60,598 nucleotides of DNA, from positions 1 through 60,598 of the forward strand of contig NZ_JAHKQH010000023.1 in NCBI RefSeq assembly GCF_018861025.1. Reading direction: 5' to 3'. Positions 17,623 through 27,627 of this stretch are shown one piece after another (position 1 is the first letter of the stretch; every line of letters starts with the position of its first letter). The notes beneath the pieces are model-generated. The model saw only the letters and a list, made by a program, of their open reading frames with translations, searched no databases and had not been told where the DNA came from. A program made the position numbers and the translations under genes. Source of the DNA: Psychrosphaera sp. B3R10. GTDB lineage: Bacteria > Pseudomonadota > Gammaproteobacteria > Enterobacterales > Alteromonadaceae.

Positions 17623-18828
17623 ATGTTAGAAATTAAACCTATATTTAATTCACTGCTTCGCTCCAAAGCGGGTGCAATAATGTTGCTTATCCAAATCGCT
17701 ATTACAACCGCTATTGTGAGCAACGCGGCTTTTATCGCAAAAGATCGAATAGACTTTTTATCGCAAGAAACTGGCTATCCAGAAGATGAGATATTTAGTT
17801 TTACCACTATGACGTTTGATAAAGAACTCGACATAGTGCAAAAATTTGAAGAAACCGAAACGATGTTGCGGAATATTCCTGGCGTTAAGAATGCAAGTTT
17901 GTTTAACGCAGTTCCTTTGTCTGGCAGTGGTTCAGCGGGTGGTTTAAGCCTAAAACCTGCGACTGAAGAGGGCCCAGATGTTCGAGCCGCCTATTTTTTA
18001 GCGGATGAAAACGCATTAGATACGCTTGGTGTAAACTTACTTGAAGGGCGAAATTTCCGTCCAGATGAAGTGATTATGTCTGCAAGTAGAGATGTCTTCC
18101 CTGAAGTTACCATCATTACACAAGCACTAGGTTTAGAGCTATTTCCAACCGGGGATGCACTTGGAAAAACCGTTTATTTTGGCGTTGCACCACTGAAAAT
18201 TATCGGTATTGCGGAGCCGATGAAGAGTGCTTGGTTGAAAGACAGTCGTCCTGATAACGTATCCATCATACCGTTTGTCGGTGCCTCGATATTTCAGAAA
18301 ATAATTGTCCGTACCGAGCCTGAGCAACGAACTGCCATCATGCGCCAGATTGAAGACTTGATGATCCAAGATCACAACAAGCGAGTGATTATTGGCTTAC
18401 AAGGCATGGATGAAGATAAACGAGATAATAACGCTTCAGATATTTTAATGTTACGTATGCTCATCACTCTTATCATTGTCCTTGTGCTGATAACGGGTCT
18501 TGGAATATTTGGCCTCACGGTGTTTAATATTAATAAACGTACCAAACAAATAGGAACGCGGCGCGCATTAGGGGCTAGAAAGTCAGCGATTGTGCGTTAC
18601 TTTTTAATTGAGAACGCCATTATTTGTGTGTTCGGGCTTGTGCTTGGTTCGATTGCTGCAATATTTATGGGTCAGTTGCTATTAGAAAATTATTCCATGC
18701 CAGCGCTTGATACATTCTATGTATTAATGACCGCACTATTTGTTTTTATTGCGAGTCTACTTTCGGTCGTCATGCCGGCAACTAAAGCTGCTAACATATC
18801 TCCGAGCATTGCGACTCGTAGTATTTAA
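17623..18828 (+). CDS. FtsX-like permease subunit 2
   Basis: 401 residues with the same layout as the preceding permease: TM1 at about 15-38, periplasmic domain, and three C-terminal TM helices with the signature QIGTRRALGARKSAIVRYFLIE. Starts 8 bp after its partner, with AGGAGC upstream. Two different permeases served by one ATPase suggests a heterodimeric complex. Confidence 0.9.
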   Translation: MLEIKPIFNSLLRSKAGAIMLLIQIAITTAIVSNAAFIAKDRIDFLSQETGYPEDEIFSFTTMTFDKELDIVQKFEETETMLRNIPGVKNASLFNAVPLSGSGSAGGLSLKPATEEGPDVRAAYFLADENALDTLGVNLLEGRNFRPDEVIMSASRDVFPEVTIITQALGLELFPTGDALGKTVYFGVAPLKIIGIAEPMKSAWLKDSRPDNVSIIPFVGASIFQKIIVRTEPEQRTAIMRQIEDLMIQDHNKRVIIGLQGMDEDKRDNNASDILMLRMLITLIIVLVLITGLGIFGLTVFNINKRTKQIGTRRALGARKSAIVRYFLIENAIICVFGLVLGSIAAIFMGQLLLENYSMPALDTFYVLMTALFVFIASLLSVVMPATKAANISPSIATRSI

Positions 18829-18891
18829 TGGTCATAATTGGTAGGCTATATGCTTATTCCAAAAAGGATATATTCAAGCAATGAGCAGGCA

Positions 18892-20238
18892 ATGGATAAG
18901 ATATTAATCGTTGATGATACACCGGCAGTTCTCCAAGCTCTGTCGTTATTGCTTGAAATTCATGGTTACGATGTTATTACAACAACATCACCTGTCCAGG
19001 CTTTACAATACGCGAATCAATTGCGTGTCTCCCTTGTTATTCAAGATATGAATTTCACCGGAGACACGACTTCCGGCGATGAAGGTAAAGAGTTATTTTA
19101 CCAACTGCGCCATTTAGATCCCCATCTGCCTGTTATTCTAATCACAGCTTGGACTGATTTAGAGCAAGCAATTGAATTAGTTAAAGCCGGTGCGGTGGAC
19201 TACATAGCAAAACCTTGGGATGACCAAAAGCTACTAAATACAATTGTAAATTTAGTGGCATTAGGTAAAGCAAATCAAGCAAGTGAGAAGCTACAACGTC
19301 AACAAGCGATAACTGAAAGCACAAAGTCAATTGCGAACAATGTCGGTCTCGTATATGCGAGCCCTGCTATGCAGCGTGTTGTTGACATGGCGGTTCAGGT
19401 CGCAAAATCAGACATTTCAGTATTAATTACAGGTGCTAACGGGAGCGGGAAAGAAAAAATAGCAGAAGTCGTGCAAGCTAACTCCCTTATACCTGACGCG
19501 CCTTTTATCAAAGTGAACTGTGGTGCGTTACCTGCTGACTTAATTGAGGCCGAATTATTTGGTGCTGAAGCGGGTGCCTATACTGGCGCAAACAAAAAGC
19601 GAATTGGTTTATTTGAAGCCGCTGATGGCGGAACCTTGTTCTTAGATGAAATTGGCAATCTTCCCTACTCTGGGCAGACAAAGTTGTTGCGGGTTATTCA
19701 AACGGGTGAGTTTCAACGTCTCGGTTCGGTAAATACAATAAAAACTAACGTTAGAGTGATTTCAGCAACAAACAGTAATCTTTTAGACGCCATTGCAACT
19801 GGTGAATTTAGGGAAGATCTGTTTTACAGACTGAATGTAATTGAATTGCACGTACCTTCACTAGCCAACAGAGTAGACGATATCATGCCTCTGGTGCATC
19901 ATTTTTTGCCAAATAGAGAGCTAAGTTTATCTGCAGAAAATGCGCTTAAAAGTCATCTTTGGCAAGGTAATGTTAGAGAGCTTGAAAATGGCTGTAAAAG
20001 GGTCGCTGTCTTAAAGCCAATCGGTGTGATTGAAGCTGAAGATTTTGCGCTTAGTGAGCAAGTGAATAACAGACTTGAACCAACTGTAGCAAAACAAGCC
20101 AATGCGGGACCTACAAAACAACAATTAGAAATTGCAATGCGAGAGCACAAAGGGGTGATTGCGCGCGTCGCTCGTCACTTTAACTTAAGTAGACAAGCTC
20201 TATATCGGCGCTTAGATAAGTTTGAGATACCCTACTGA
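18892..20238 (+). CDS. Sigma-54-dependent response regulator (NtrC family)
   Basis: 448 residues from the ATG at 18892 (MDKILIVDDT), preferred over 18838 because the receiver fold begins there. Receiver: D8/D9, phospho-acceptor D52, K107 (IAKPW). AAA+ domain: Walker A GANGSGKE (181-188), sigma-54 contact loop GAYTGA (228-233, a functional variant of GAFTGA), Walker B TLFLDE. C-terminal Fis-type HTH (VARHFNLSRQALYRRL). It probably binds the twin palindromes at 14064-14101 and activates the promoter at 14155, making the operon self-regulated. Confidence 0.93.
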   Translation: MDKILIVDDTPAVLQALSLLLEIHGYDVITTTSPVQALQYANQLRVSLVIQDMNFTGDTTSGDEGKELFYQLRHLDPHLPVILITAWTDLEQAIELVKAGAVDYIAKPWDDQKLLNTIVNLVALGKANQASEKLQRQQAITESTKSIANNVGLVYASPAMQRVVDMAVQVAKSDISVLITGANGSGKEKIAEVVQANSLIPDAPFIKVNCGALPADLIEAELFGAEAGAYTGANKKRIGLFEAADGGTLFLDEIGNLPYSGQTKLLRVIQTGEFQRLGSVNTIKTNVRVISATNSNLLDAIATGEFREDLFYRLNVIELHVPSLANRVDDIMPLVHHFLPNRELSLSAENALKSHLWQGNVRELENGCKRVAVLKPIGVIEAEDFALSEQVNNRLEPTVAKQANAGPTKQQLEIAMREHKGVIARVARHFNLSRQALYRRLDKFEIPY

Positions 20239-21533
20239 TGTTTGCCAATGTGCTTCCTAGAATTATAGCCGTCGTTGTTATTGTGAGTAGCATTTGCACT
20301 ATGCCACTGTTTTTTTTAGACGACCTTTCTTTAAATACGAAAATAATAAGCGCAATAGCGGTGGTTATCGGAAGTGTTTTATTAGCACGTTATTTGTTAA
20401 GGGATATCCGAGAGGGCCTATCTGCACTAGAGCTAGGCTTATTAAATCTTAAAGATGGCGAATACTCGACAACGTTGTCCTATCAAAATGACGATGAACT
20501 CGGCAAATTATGCTCGTTGTATAACAGCACCGCGCTGAATCTTCGAGAAGAAAAGCATTGGTTATATCAGCGAGAATTGCTGTTAGATAAAATAACCCAA
20601 AGTTCTCCAGAAGTGTTATTTCTTGTTAATGATCAGCAGCAAGTGATTTTTAGCAATATCGCGGCTAGACGTTTTTTTAATTCTTCAAAAGGGCTGGATG
20701 GCAATCGAATATCGACTTTATTGAAGTCAGCTCCCAAAGGTGTTGAAGTTGCGATTGAAGAAAAAAGAGAGGGACTTTTTTCTATTACGTTTGATGATGA
20801 TGAGCCGCAAACATGGCACATGTCTACAGGATATTTTTCGTTAAATAATCAAGGTCATACACTTTTTATTTTAAAGCAAATGACACGTGAGTTAAGTCGT
20901 CAAGAAGTGGCGGTATGGAAAAAGGTTATTCGAGTAATAAGCCATGAGCTAAATAATTCACTTGGCCCCATCTCCTCTATGTTACACAGTGGACAAATTT
21001 TAAGTGAAAACATCAAAGAGGCTCGTTTGGCTCGGGTTTTTTCTACCATTGATGAGCGTATTCAGCACTTGAGCGACTTTGTGCAGGGGTACGGTAAATT
21101 CGCTAAACTTCCTGAACCTAAAGTGCAAGCAAATGACTGGGGACAGATTATAGCGATGTTGAAGTCTCAATGGCAGTTTGTCGATTTATCTGAGCCCGGA
21201 CAAATTGTCTATGCAGATCCTGTGCAATTAGAACAATTGCTAATTAATCTGTTAAAAAATGCACATGAGTCTGGTTCTCTAGCGGCGGATGTGTGTATCA
21301 AACTTGAACAACGCCAAAACGAATCTTGTATCTCTGTTATGGATAAAGGAAAAGGCATCTCAGAAGCCGTGATGGCAAACGCACTAATTCCTTTTTATTC
21401 TACCAAACCTAGTGGCAGCGGACTTGGACTTGCTTTGTGCCGAGAAATTGCTGATGCGCATCATGGTCACATCGGACTTTTTAACCGTGATGAAGGTGGA
21501 TTGACGGTAAGGGTTGTACTACCTTTTCAGTAA
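20238..21533 (+). CDS. Sensor histidine kinase partner of the NtrC-type regulator
   Basis: 431 residues. Two N-terminal TM helices (about 8-28 and 36-53) with almost no periplasmic loop, a HAMP-like linker, a PAS-like segment (about 120-215), HisKA with His236 (VISHELNNSLGP) and a HATPase domain (NLLKNAHESG, DKGKGI, GSGLGLALC). The short loop suggests sensing of membrane or cytoplasmic stress rather than a periplasmic ligand. Its ATG overlaps the regulator stop (TGATG), so the pair is coupled. Confidence 0.92.
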   Translation: MFANVLPRIIAVVVIVSSICTMPLFFLDDLSLNTKIISAIAVVIGSVLLARYLLRDIREGLSALELGLLNLKDGEYSTTLSYQNDDELGKLCSLYNSTALNLREEKHWLYQRELLLDKITQSSPEVLFLVNDQQQVIFSNIAARRFFNSSKGLDGNRISTLLKSAPKGVEVAIEEKREGLFSITFDDDEPQTWHMSTGYFSLNNQGHTLFILKQMTRELSRQEVAVWKKVIRVISHELNNSLGPISSMLHSGQILSENIKEARLARVFSTIDERIQHLSDFVQGYGKFAKLPEPKVQANDWGQIIAMLKSQWQFVDLSEPGQIVYADPVQLEQLLINLLKNAHESGSLAADVCIKLEQRQNESCISVMDKGKGISEAVMANALIPFYSTKPSGSGLGLALCREIADAHHGHIGLFNRDEGGLTVRVVLPFQ

Positions 21534-21679
21534 CCTGCCAGCGATTTTTCCGTTCTATTCATCACAAGCTTTAGGCTGTAAATTCATATAGCTGTCGGTT
21601 TGCGTTTATCTGATTAATAATTGCACCGTTTGGGTAACTTAGTTATTGTTATTTACTCTAATCGAATGGAGTAGGTTGC

Positions 21680-22418
21680 ATGAGCTTTATTAGCGAACTC
21701 AAACGACGGAACGTATTTAAAGTTGCTACGGTTTATCTAATAACGAGCTGGCTAATTCTGCAAATTGTTTCTGTTATTTCCCCCGCATTACATCTACCCA
21801 CTGTATTTAGCACCATCATTACTGTGTTGCTGGCGATCGGATTTCCGGTAGCCTGCATTTTTGCCTGGGCATTTGAGCTAACGCCAGAGGGGCTGAAATA
21901 TTCTCATGAAGTTGACGAAGCTGAGTCTATTCGACATGAAACAGGCAGCAAAATAAACTATATGTTGGCTGTGGCACTTTTGCTTGCTCTGGGGTTCATT
22001 TCATACGATAAGTGGAATGACTCAAGTGCTGACGATAGTCTAGAACGTTCAATTGCAGTACTTCCGTTTCAGGACATGAGTTCAGATAAATCTCAGGGGT
22101 GATGACCGTTATGCCCAGGCGGTTTTACCTATATTAAAAAAATCAAATATTTTGTGTGGCAAGGCAATAAGTGGTGCTGGTTGGCCATGTGCGATTTATT
22201 TTTATTTACGTGACGGAGAGTCATCTGAAAATATACGTAACATGCTAAACCGCAACGTTTTGTTTGACGGCTATAGTATTGGAATTGAAAAGAACCTACT
22301 GACTTTTCCTAGTTTGATAGGTATGGGCAATGACCCCGACTTCAAAAAACGAGCGAATGAAATTCTGGATAAAACATTCAGGAAATGGAATCCAGACTTG
22401 GTTTCTGAACATCCATAA
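21680..22418 (+). pseudogene. Internally deleted TolB/TPR-type signalling protein
   Basis: The first 139 codons (21680-22102) match the N-terminus of a large Alteromonadales family of membrane TPR proteins: ELKRRNVFKVATVYLITSWL, a TM helix, AFELTPEGLKYSHEV, a second TM, then ERSIAVLPFQDMSSDKSQG, which should lead into a DxEYFSDG-type domain. A stop follows at once. In another frame, from about 22098 to 22418, the sequence reads as a C-terminal tail of a TPR protein (DDRYAQAVLPILKKS... KRANEILDKTF). The middle of the gene, normally several hundred codons, appears deleted with a frameshift at the junction. Confidence 0.75.
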
Positions 22419-22704
22419 TTTGTCTCGTGAGGTTTTTCAATGGGAATTGTTTTCTTGCGATCAAAGTTACATTTTTGTGGGTTCAAGTATAAATAAATAC
22501 ACAAGGTTTTATGTGTTTGCGGTCAGTTATTTTTTAGTAAGTATTTAAAAAAAACAATTCGCCCACAGGTTCTCAAAAATTTCGGCTATTATGAGTTGAG
22601 CAGGGGTTGGCGTGCGCTTAGATGGATAATCTATCCCGATTAAAAAGCTTCTTTTTATGCGCGGTTTTTGTTGCTATTCTGCAAATAATTAGTCAATTAT
22701 AGAA

Positions 22705-23625
22705 ATGAGTTTGTTGAAGTTGGTCATGTATAAATATCTCGGATTACATCAGTTAATATTTCTAGTGTTGTTTGTTGCCACGTTACCGGTCAAAGCGAAC
22801 GACTCAAAACGTACTGTGTGTGATAAAAATTTGGCCCTATGCATTGATGACTTAACTCAGAGAATTGAAAAAACTCCTGTTGCTTCACATTTGTGGTTTC
22901 ATCGTAAATTGAATTTATTAGATTTATTATTCCAAGCCCAAGATTACCCTGCAGTACTAAAAGAAACTAACGCTTTGTTATCGCTGCCATCGTTGCCGCA
23001 CCGAGTTGAAATCAATTCTCTGATGTACAAAGTAAAAATGGGTAAGCTCAACGGTGATGAAGATCTCACTCCTTATATAAAACGTGTAGATGACGCGTTT
23101 TCCAATTTAACGAGTAGCGCGCCACAAAGCATTATCGACTATGCTACCTTTCAAATTTATACCGGTGACTACACAAAAGGGCGATCATTACTTTTAGAGT
23201 TAGAACGAAAATTTTTGAGTCACAATAACTATTACATTAAGAAGCAGATTTATACGATACTTGGTCATCTTTCCCACCGTTTAAACGACCGTGATGCGAC
23301 CTTGAACTATGTTTCGTTAGCTTATGATTTTGCACATAAAGATGTGGGTATTCATTATCAATTGATGACAAGTTATAACGTGGCACGAGCTTTACATTTT
23401 CAAGGACGATTTGATGAAGCTAAGATTAGATTGAGAGAAGTGATTGAACAAGCATCGTTAATAAAAGAAATTTCATATCAAAGTCTTAGCTACTTAAGAC
23501 TGGCGGAAATTGCAAATGAAGTGAATGACGTAGAAGGCTTGAGAGAGTCACTCAATCGCATTGAAACAAAACGTTTTATGGCACACGACATTGAATTGTT
23601 TCATAAATTACAAAAACGCTTGTAA
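22705..23625 (+). CDS. Secreted TPR-like helical protein, function unknown
   Basis: 306 residues. Signal peptide about 10-31 (LHQLIFLVLFVATLPVKA) and two Cys just after it (TVCDKNLALC). The remainder is alpha-helical with TPR-like spacing (SYNVARALHFQGRFDEAKIRLREVI is the clearest unit). No enzymatic motif. A more internal start (MYKYLGLHQ, 22726) is possible. It stands alone between the deletion pseudogene and the repeat block. Confidence 0.75.
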   Translation: MSLLKLVMYKYLGLHQLIFLVLFVATLPVKANDSKRTVCDKNLALCIDDLTQRIEKTPVASHLWFHRKLNLLDLLFQAQDYPAVLKETNALLSLPSLPHRVEINSLMYKVKMGKLNGDEDLTPYIKRVDDAFSNLTSSAPQSIIDYATFQIYTGDYTKGRSLLLELERKFLSHNNYYIKKQIYTILGHLSHRLNDRDATLNYVSLAYDFAHKDVGIHYQLMTSYNVARALHFQGRFDEAKIRLREVIEQASLIKEISYQSLSYLRLAEIANEVNDVEGLRESLNRIETKRFMAHDIELFHKLQKRL

Positions 23626-23710
23626 TGATTTTGATTCGATAAAATTATCAGAACAGAAAAACGTCAATTTTAAGCAATAATTAAACAGAACAAAAAACGT
23701 CATTCCAAAA

Positions 23711-24308
23711 GAGCATTAGCGATATTTGGTACCTCCAACCAAGTGCAGAGGAAGTTCATAATTCGCCCTAAATTGACTCAAAATAGCCAGAACAAAAACC
23801 GTCATTCCAAATACTCAGGAAAAACCGTCATTCCAGATACCCAGGAAAAACCGTCATCCCCTAGCTTGTAATATGAGTCGAGCCACAGCGATATTAGGGA
23901 TCTCCAAGCAAGTGCAAAGGAAGTTCATAATCCGCCTTAAATTGGCTCAAAATAGCCAGAACAAAAACGTCATTCCTTAGCTTGTAATATGAGTCGAGCA
24001 TTAGCGATATTTGGAACCTCCAACCAAGTGCAGAGGAAGTTCATTATTCGCCCTAAATTGACTCAAAATAGCCAGAACAAAACCGTCATTCCCAATACCC
24101 AGGAAAAACCGTCTTCCCAAAAGAGCCACAGCGATATTAGGAACCTCCAACCAAGTGCAGAGGAAGTTCATAATTCGCCCTAAATTGGCTCACAATAACC
24201 AGAACAAAAACGTCATTCCAAATACCCAGGAAAAACCGTCATCCCCTAGCTTGTAATATGAGTCGAGCCTGAGCGATATTTGGAACCTCCAACCGAGTGC
24301 AGAGGAAG
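23711..24308 (+). repeat. Five-copy tandem/interspersed repeat block
   Basis: A unit beginning GAGC-N3-AGCGATATT, then (GGAACCTCCAACCAAGTGCA), AGAGGAAGTTCATAATTCG, CCCTAAATTG-CTCAAAATAG and CCAGAACAAAAACGTCATTCC recurs starting at about 23711, 23880, 23996, 24123 and 24264. Spacings are 169, 116, 127 and 141 bp. Shorter sub-units ('CCCAGGAAAAACCGTCAT', 'CTAGCTTGTAATATGAGTCG') are reshuffled between copies, accounting for the unequal spacing. No coding potential. It is not CRISPR because both repeat and spacer parts recur. Confidence 0.85.
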
Positions 24309-24378
24309 TAATAAAATCAGCGACTCTGACCCCACAGGTCTTAATCCACCTTCAATTGGCTCATAATGATCAGAACAA

Positions 24379-24411
24379 AAAAGCCAACCTTAGTCGTTAA
24401 GGTTGGCTTTT
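24379..24411. terminator. Strong bidirectional hairpin terminator
   Basis: AAAAGCCAACCTTA (24379-24392) / TAAGGTTGGCTTTT (24398-24411), a perfect 14-bp stem with a 5-base loop, A-rich on one side and T-rich on the other. It can end the leftward M16 peptidase gene (stop at 24484) and any transcript crossing the repeat block rightward. Confidence 0.85.
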
Positions 24412-24483
24412 AATTGGCAGTCATTTACCTCTTTATCAATTAAAGAAGGTGAATACCAATTCACTCATAAAGTTGAAGTGAAT

Positions 24484-27348
24484 TTAGTTTACCGGGTTGC
24501 CCGAAGTATCTAAAACAATTGGGTCACCTAGACCTAATTCCTTAACGCGCTCAAGTTGAGTTTCTGCATCACCAACGACAAGGTATAACATTTTGCCTGG
24601 GTTGATGTAGTTAGCAAGTGTTTGTTGCGCTTGCTCTAGGGTCAAATTAGCTAATGTCGCTTGTTGTTTGGCAACGTAGTCTTTTGGCAGTTGGTAGCTG
24701 CTGATATTTTGTAATACACCCATCAAACTGTTTGTGGTTTCGAAAGCGCGGGCACTTGAACGTGATAATACTGATTTAGTCTCTTTTAGAGCATTGGCAT
24801 CAAAGGCCGCGACGTAATCAGCCATAATCTCTCTAAATGTTTGTAGTGACTCTAATGTCACATTTGACCGTACACTTGAACTTGCCGTAAATACACCGCC
24901 TAGGTTTCTGCGATTTACACTTGAATAAGCGCCATAGGTATAGCCTTTTTGCAATCGTAAGATTTGGAATAACTGACCTGAAAAGCTGCCACCTAAATTG
25001 TGGTTTACCGCTACTAAGGGGTAATAATCATCTGCGTTTGCAACCATAGCTCTTGAGCCAATTCGGATAAACGACTGTTTAGCCCCTGGCACGTCAACAA
25101 AATATAATTGAGCTTTATCAATTGGCGTTGCCGCTTTTGCTGGTGGCATTGTGACGTCTTTTACTGTTAATCCTTTTGAAAGAGCGCCTAAACTTGCTTT
25201 GACTTGTTGTTGCGTGACATCACCAGCGACATGAACGCTGGTTAAGTTCGCGACAATATTAGAGGCGTAAAAGGCTTTCAGATCTTGCAGGTCAATATTA
25301 TTTAGATCGTCAGTTGTACCTAAAATTGGCGTCGATAACATATTGTCTGCGCTGTACATTAATTTGTTATAAACGTTATTTGAAATTGCGCCGGGACTCC
25401 CCTTTGATTGTTGAATTTGAGCTATGGTTTCTTTTTTAATGCGATCCCATTCAGCTTCATCCCAACGTGGCTGCAATAGTATTTCCTGAGCAAGCGACAT
25501 AACTTCTGTAAAGTTCGCAGCAAGTGTATTACCCGTCAGTGTTAGGTATTCGTCGCTCGTGGTAAATTGAATATCAGCACCCAATTCTCCGAGAGCTTTT
25601 TCAAGCTGCTGTGGTGTCTTATTAGCAGTGCCTTCCATCATCATACTGGTAACTAGGTTTGCAGTGCCGACTTTACCTTTAGTATCAAATGCATGGCCAC
25701 CCATTATGCGAATCGAAAACGAAACTAGAGGCAGTTCGTTGTGTTCGATACCAAGCACTTGAATACCATTGTCTAATGTTGCATTCCAAACGTCAGGCAG
25801 CGTTATCGTTGGCTTTTTACCAAATTCAGGTCTAACTGACCGGTCAAACGCCGAAGTTGCCTGTACCAGAGGTGTTAATTCGGTCTCTGGTTTGTCGACT
25901 GCAGTTGTTTCAGCGCCCTGGACCACTTTTTCTTCTACGACATTAGCTTTGATTGCACCTGATAATACAAGCTCAGTCTGGCCTTTCGGAACAAAGCTGG
26001 TGGCGACATAGTGTTGGCCTTTAATGTACTTGTTAAAAACATTCATAATGTCTTTGCGAGTCACGTTTTTGTAACGTTCAATTTCTGTCGTAATTAAATT
26101 TGGATCACCTGCAAATTCATTATAAATCGCCAGCGATGATGCCTTATTAAAAACGCTCGTTAAGTTGTTATAAAAGGCTTTTTCTTTGCGAGTAATAATC
26201 CGAGCAAGTTGTTCATCATTAAACCCTTCCTTAGAAAATCGAGCGACGGCTTTGTCGATACTGGCTTTTACATTGTCTAATTTAGTGCCGTCAAACGCCC
26301 GGGCAGAAATACTAAAAGTACCGGCAATTTCACCAATGTAGGCAGATAAGTGTATCGAAGGAGCCAGTTTATCTTGCTCAACAAGGGTTTGATAAAAGAC
26401 ACTGTCTTTTCCATCATTTAAGACATCGGCTAACAATTCTAAGGCATACGCGTCAGGATGGTATTGCTCAATAATAGGGAAGGTTAAGGTAAGTTCTGGT
26501 AATTGAGCAAAGTTATCTTCGTGGAACAATGATACGTTTTTATCTAGTTTTGCTGGCATTGGTGGCAATGCTGAGACTTCTGGTTGTGGTAGTAATTCAC
26601 CAAAGTATTTTTCAATCCAAGCTTTGGTTTGTTCGCTTTCGAAGTCACCGGCGAGCACTAAGGTGGCATTATTAACCCCGTACCATTTCTGATAGAAGTC
26701 TCTAACGTCTTGTAATGTCGAATTTTGTAGATCTTCTAAACTACCAATAACGCTCCAGCTATACGGATGACCTTTTGGGTAAATAGCTTCCATAACAACA
26801 GAATCTGTATGTCCGTACGGACGGTTATCGATACTTTGGCGTTTTTCATTTTTTACGACCTGTTTTTCGTTCTCAAGTCCTTCTTGTGTCACTGTATTGA
26901 TGAAATAACCCATGCGGTCTGACTCCATCCACAGGATTTGTTCAAGGCCGTCGTTAGGGACAACTTCATAATATATCGTGCCGTCTTGCCACGTGCCGCC
27001 GTTTAACGTGCCGCCCATACTACCAATGTTGTTAATAAAGTTGCCAGCGCCTACGTTCTCAGAATTTTGAAACAGCATATGTTCAAAAAAGTGCGCAAAA
27101 CCAGTTTTGCCTGGTAATTCTCGGTTAGAACCTACGTGGTAGACAATCGCTACAGCGACGACAGGATCAGATTTATCCTGATGCAAAACAACATCAAGTC
27201 CGTTTTTAAGTTGGTATTTTTCGATACTGAGTGATTTACTTTGTTTAGCAGACTCAATTTGCACAGACCCAGATGATTCTGGATCGGTACAGGCGGCAAC
27301 CGTTGCGGCTAACACCACAACTGAAAATATTTGTTTGATAGAAATCAC
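24484..27348 (-). CDS. M16-family zinc metallopeptidase, lipoprotein
   Basis: 954 residues. Lipoprotein signal with VAAC box at 17-20. The first pitrilysin half carries the inverted zinc motif H86-F-F-E89-H90, with the downstream Glu region ENEKQVVKNEKRQ. The C-terminal half (about 520-930) repeats the fold without the zinc motif, as usual for the full-length M16 two-half organisation. It probably degrades peptides in the periplasm. Monocistronic, with a terminator 73 bp downstream. Confidence 0.92.
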   Translation of the reverse strand: MISIKQIFSVVVLAATVAACTDPESSGSVQIESAKQSKSLSIEKYQLKNGLDVVLHQDKSDPVVAVAIVYHVGSNRELPGKTGFAHFFEHMLFQNSENVGAGNFINNIGSMGGTLNGGTWQDGTIYYEVVPNDGLEQILWMESDRMGYFINTVTQEGLENEKQVVKNEKRQSIDNRPYGHTDSVVMEAIYPKGHPYSWSVIGSLEDLQNSTLQDVRDFYQKWYGVNNATLVLAGDFESEQTKAWIEKYFGELLPQPEVSALPPMPAKLDKNVSLFHEDNFAQLPELTLTFPIIEQYHPDAYALELLADVLNDGKDSVFYQTLVEQDKLAPSIHLSAYIGEIAGTFSISARAFDGTKLDNVKASIDKAVARFSKEGFNDEQLARIITRKEKAFYNNLTSVFNKASSLAIYNEFAGDPNLITTEIERYKNVTRKDIMNVFNKYIKGQHYVATSFVPKGQTELVLSGAIKANVVEEKVVQGAETTAVDKPETELTPLVQATSAFDRSVRPEFGKKPTITLPDVWNATLDNGIQVLGIEHNELPLVSFSIRIMGGHAFDTKGKVGTANLVTSMMMEGTANKTPQQLEKALGELGADIQFTTSDEYLTLTGNTLAANFTEVMSLAQEILLQPRWDEAEWDRIKKETIAQIQQSKGSPGAISNNVYNKLMYSADNMLSTPILGTTDDLNNIDLQDLKAFYASNIVANLTSVHVAGDVTQQQVKASLGALSKGLTVKDVTMPPAKAATPIDKAQLYFVDVPGAKQSFIRIGSRAMVANADDYYPLVAVNHNLGGSFSGQLFQILRLQKGYTYGAYSSVNRRNLGGVFTASSSVRSNVTLESLQTFREIMADYVAAFDANALKETKSVLSRSSARAFETTNSLMGVLQNISSYQLPKDYVAKQQATLANLTLEQAQQTLANYINPGKMLYLVVGDAETQLERVKELGLGDPIVLDTSGNPVN

Positions 27349-27429
27349 GCATATCCCCTATTAATGGAACTTGATAATTTATTCGACGTATCTAATGTAA
27401 AAGTTACATTGAATAAACACAACTAAATA

Positions 27430-27627
27430 CAGCAACTCGATGCATATATTAAAATCCCTGAATATCTTGTTCAACAAGAGATAGATAATGGCGACTTAGT
27501 AAAGGTTTTAGATGACTACATAACGCAACAGAATCAGATATATATTCTGCATCCACAGTTAATTCAACAGCCAAAGCGACTGAGTCAATTTGTTGAATTC
27601 ACTCAGGAAAAGTTTATCGTTCGCTAA
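27430..27627 (+). pseudogene. LysR-family regulator, C-terminal remnant
   Basis: 66 codons ending in TAA at 27625-27627 read like the last strand-helix pair of a LysR substrate-binding domain: IPEYLVQQEIDNGDLVKVLDDY, then YILHP, then LSQFVEFTQEKF. A TAA lies in frame at 27424-27426 and no HTH is present upstream. The rest of 27349-27777 shows no gene. Confidence 0.65.

Noticed and set aside
22330-22548. 72-codon forward ORF overlapping the deleted TPR gene
   Set aside because: Out of frame with the remnant, no ribosome-binding site; low-complexity AT-rich 3' half.
23711-24308. CRISPR array
   Set aside because: Repeat units are long (~115 bp), the intervening sequences also recur, and no cas genes are present.
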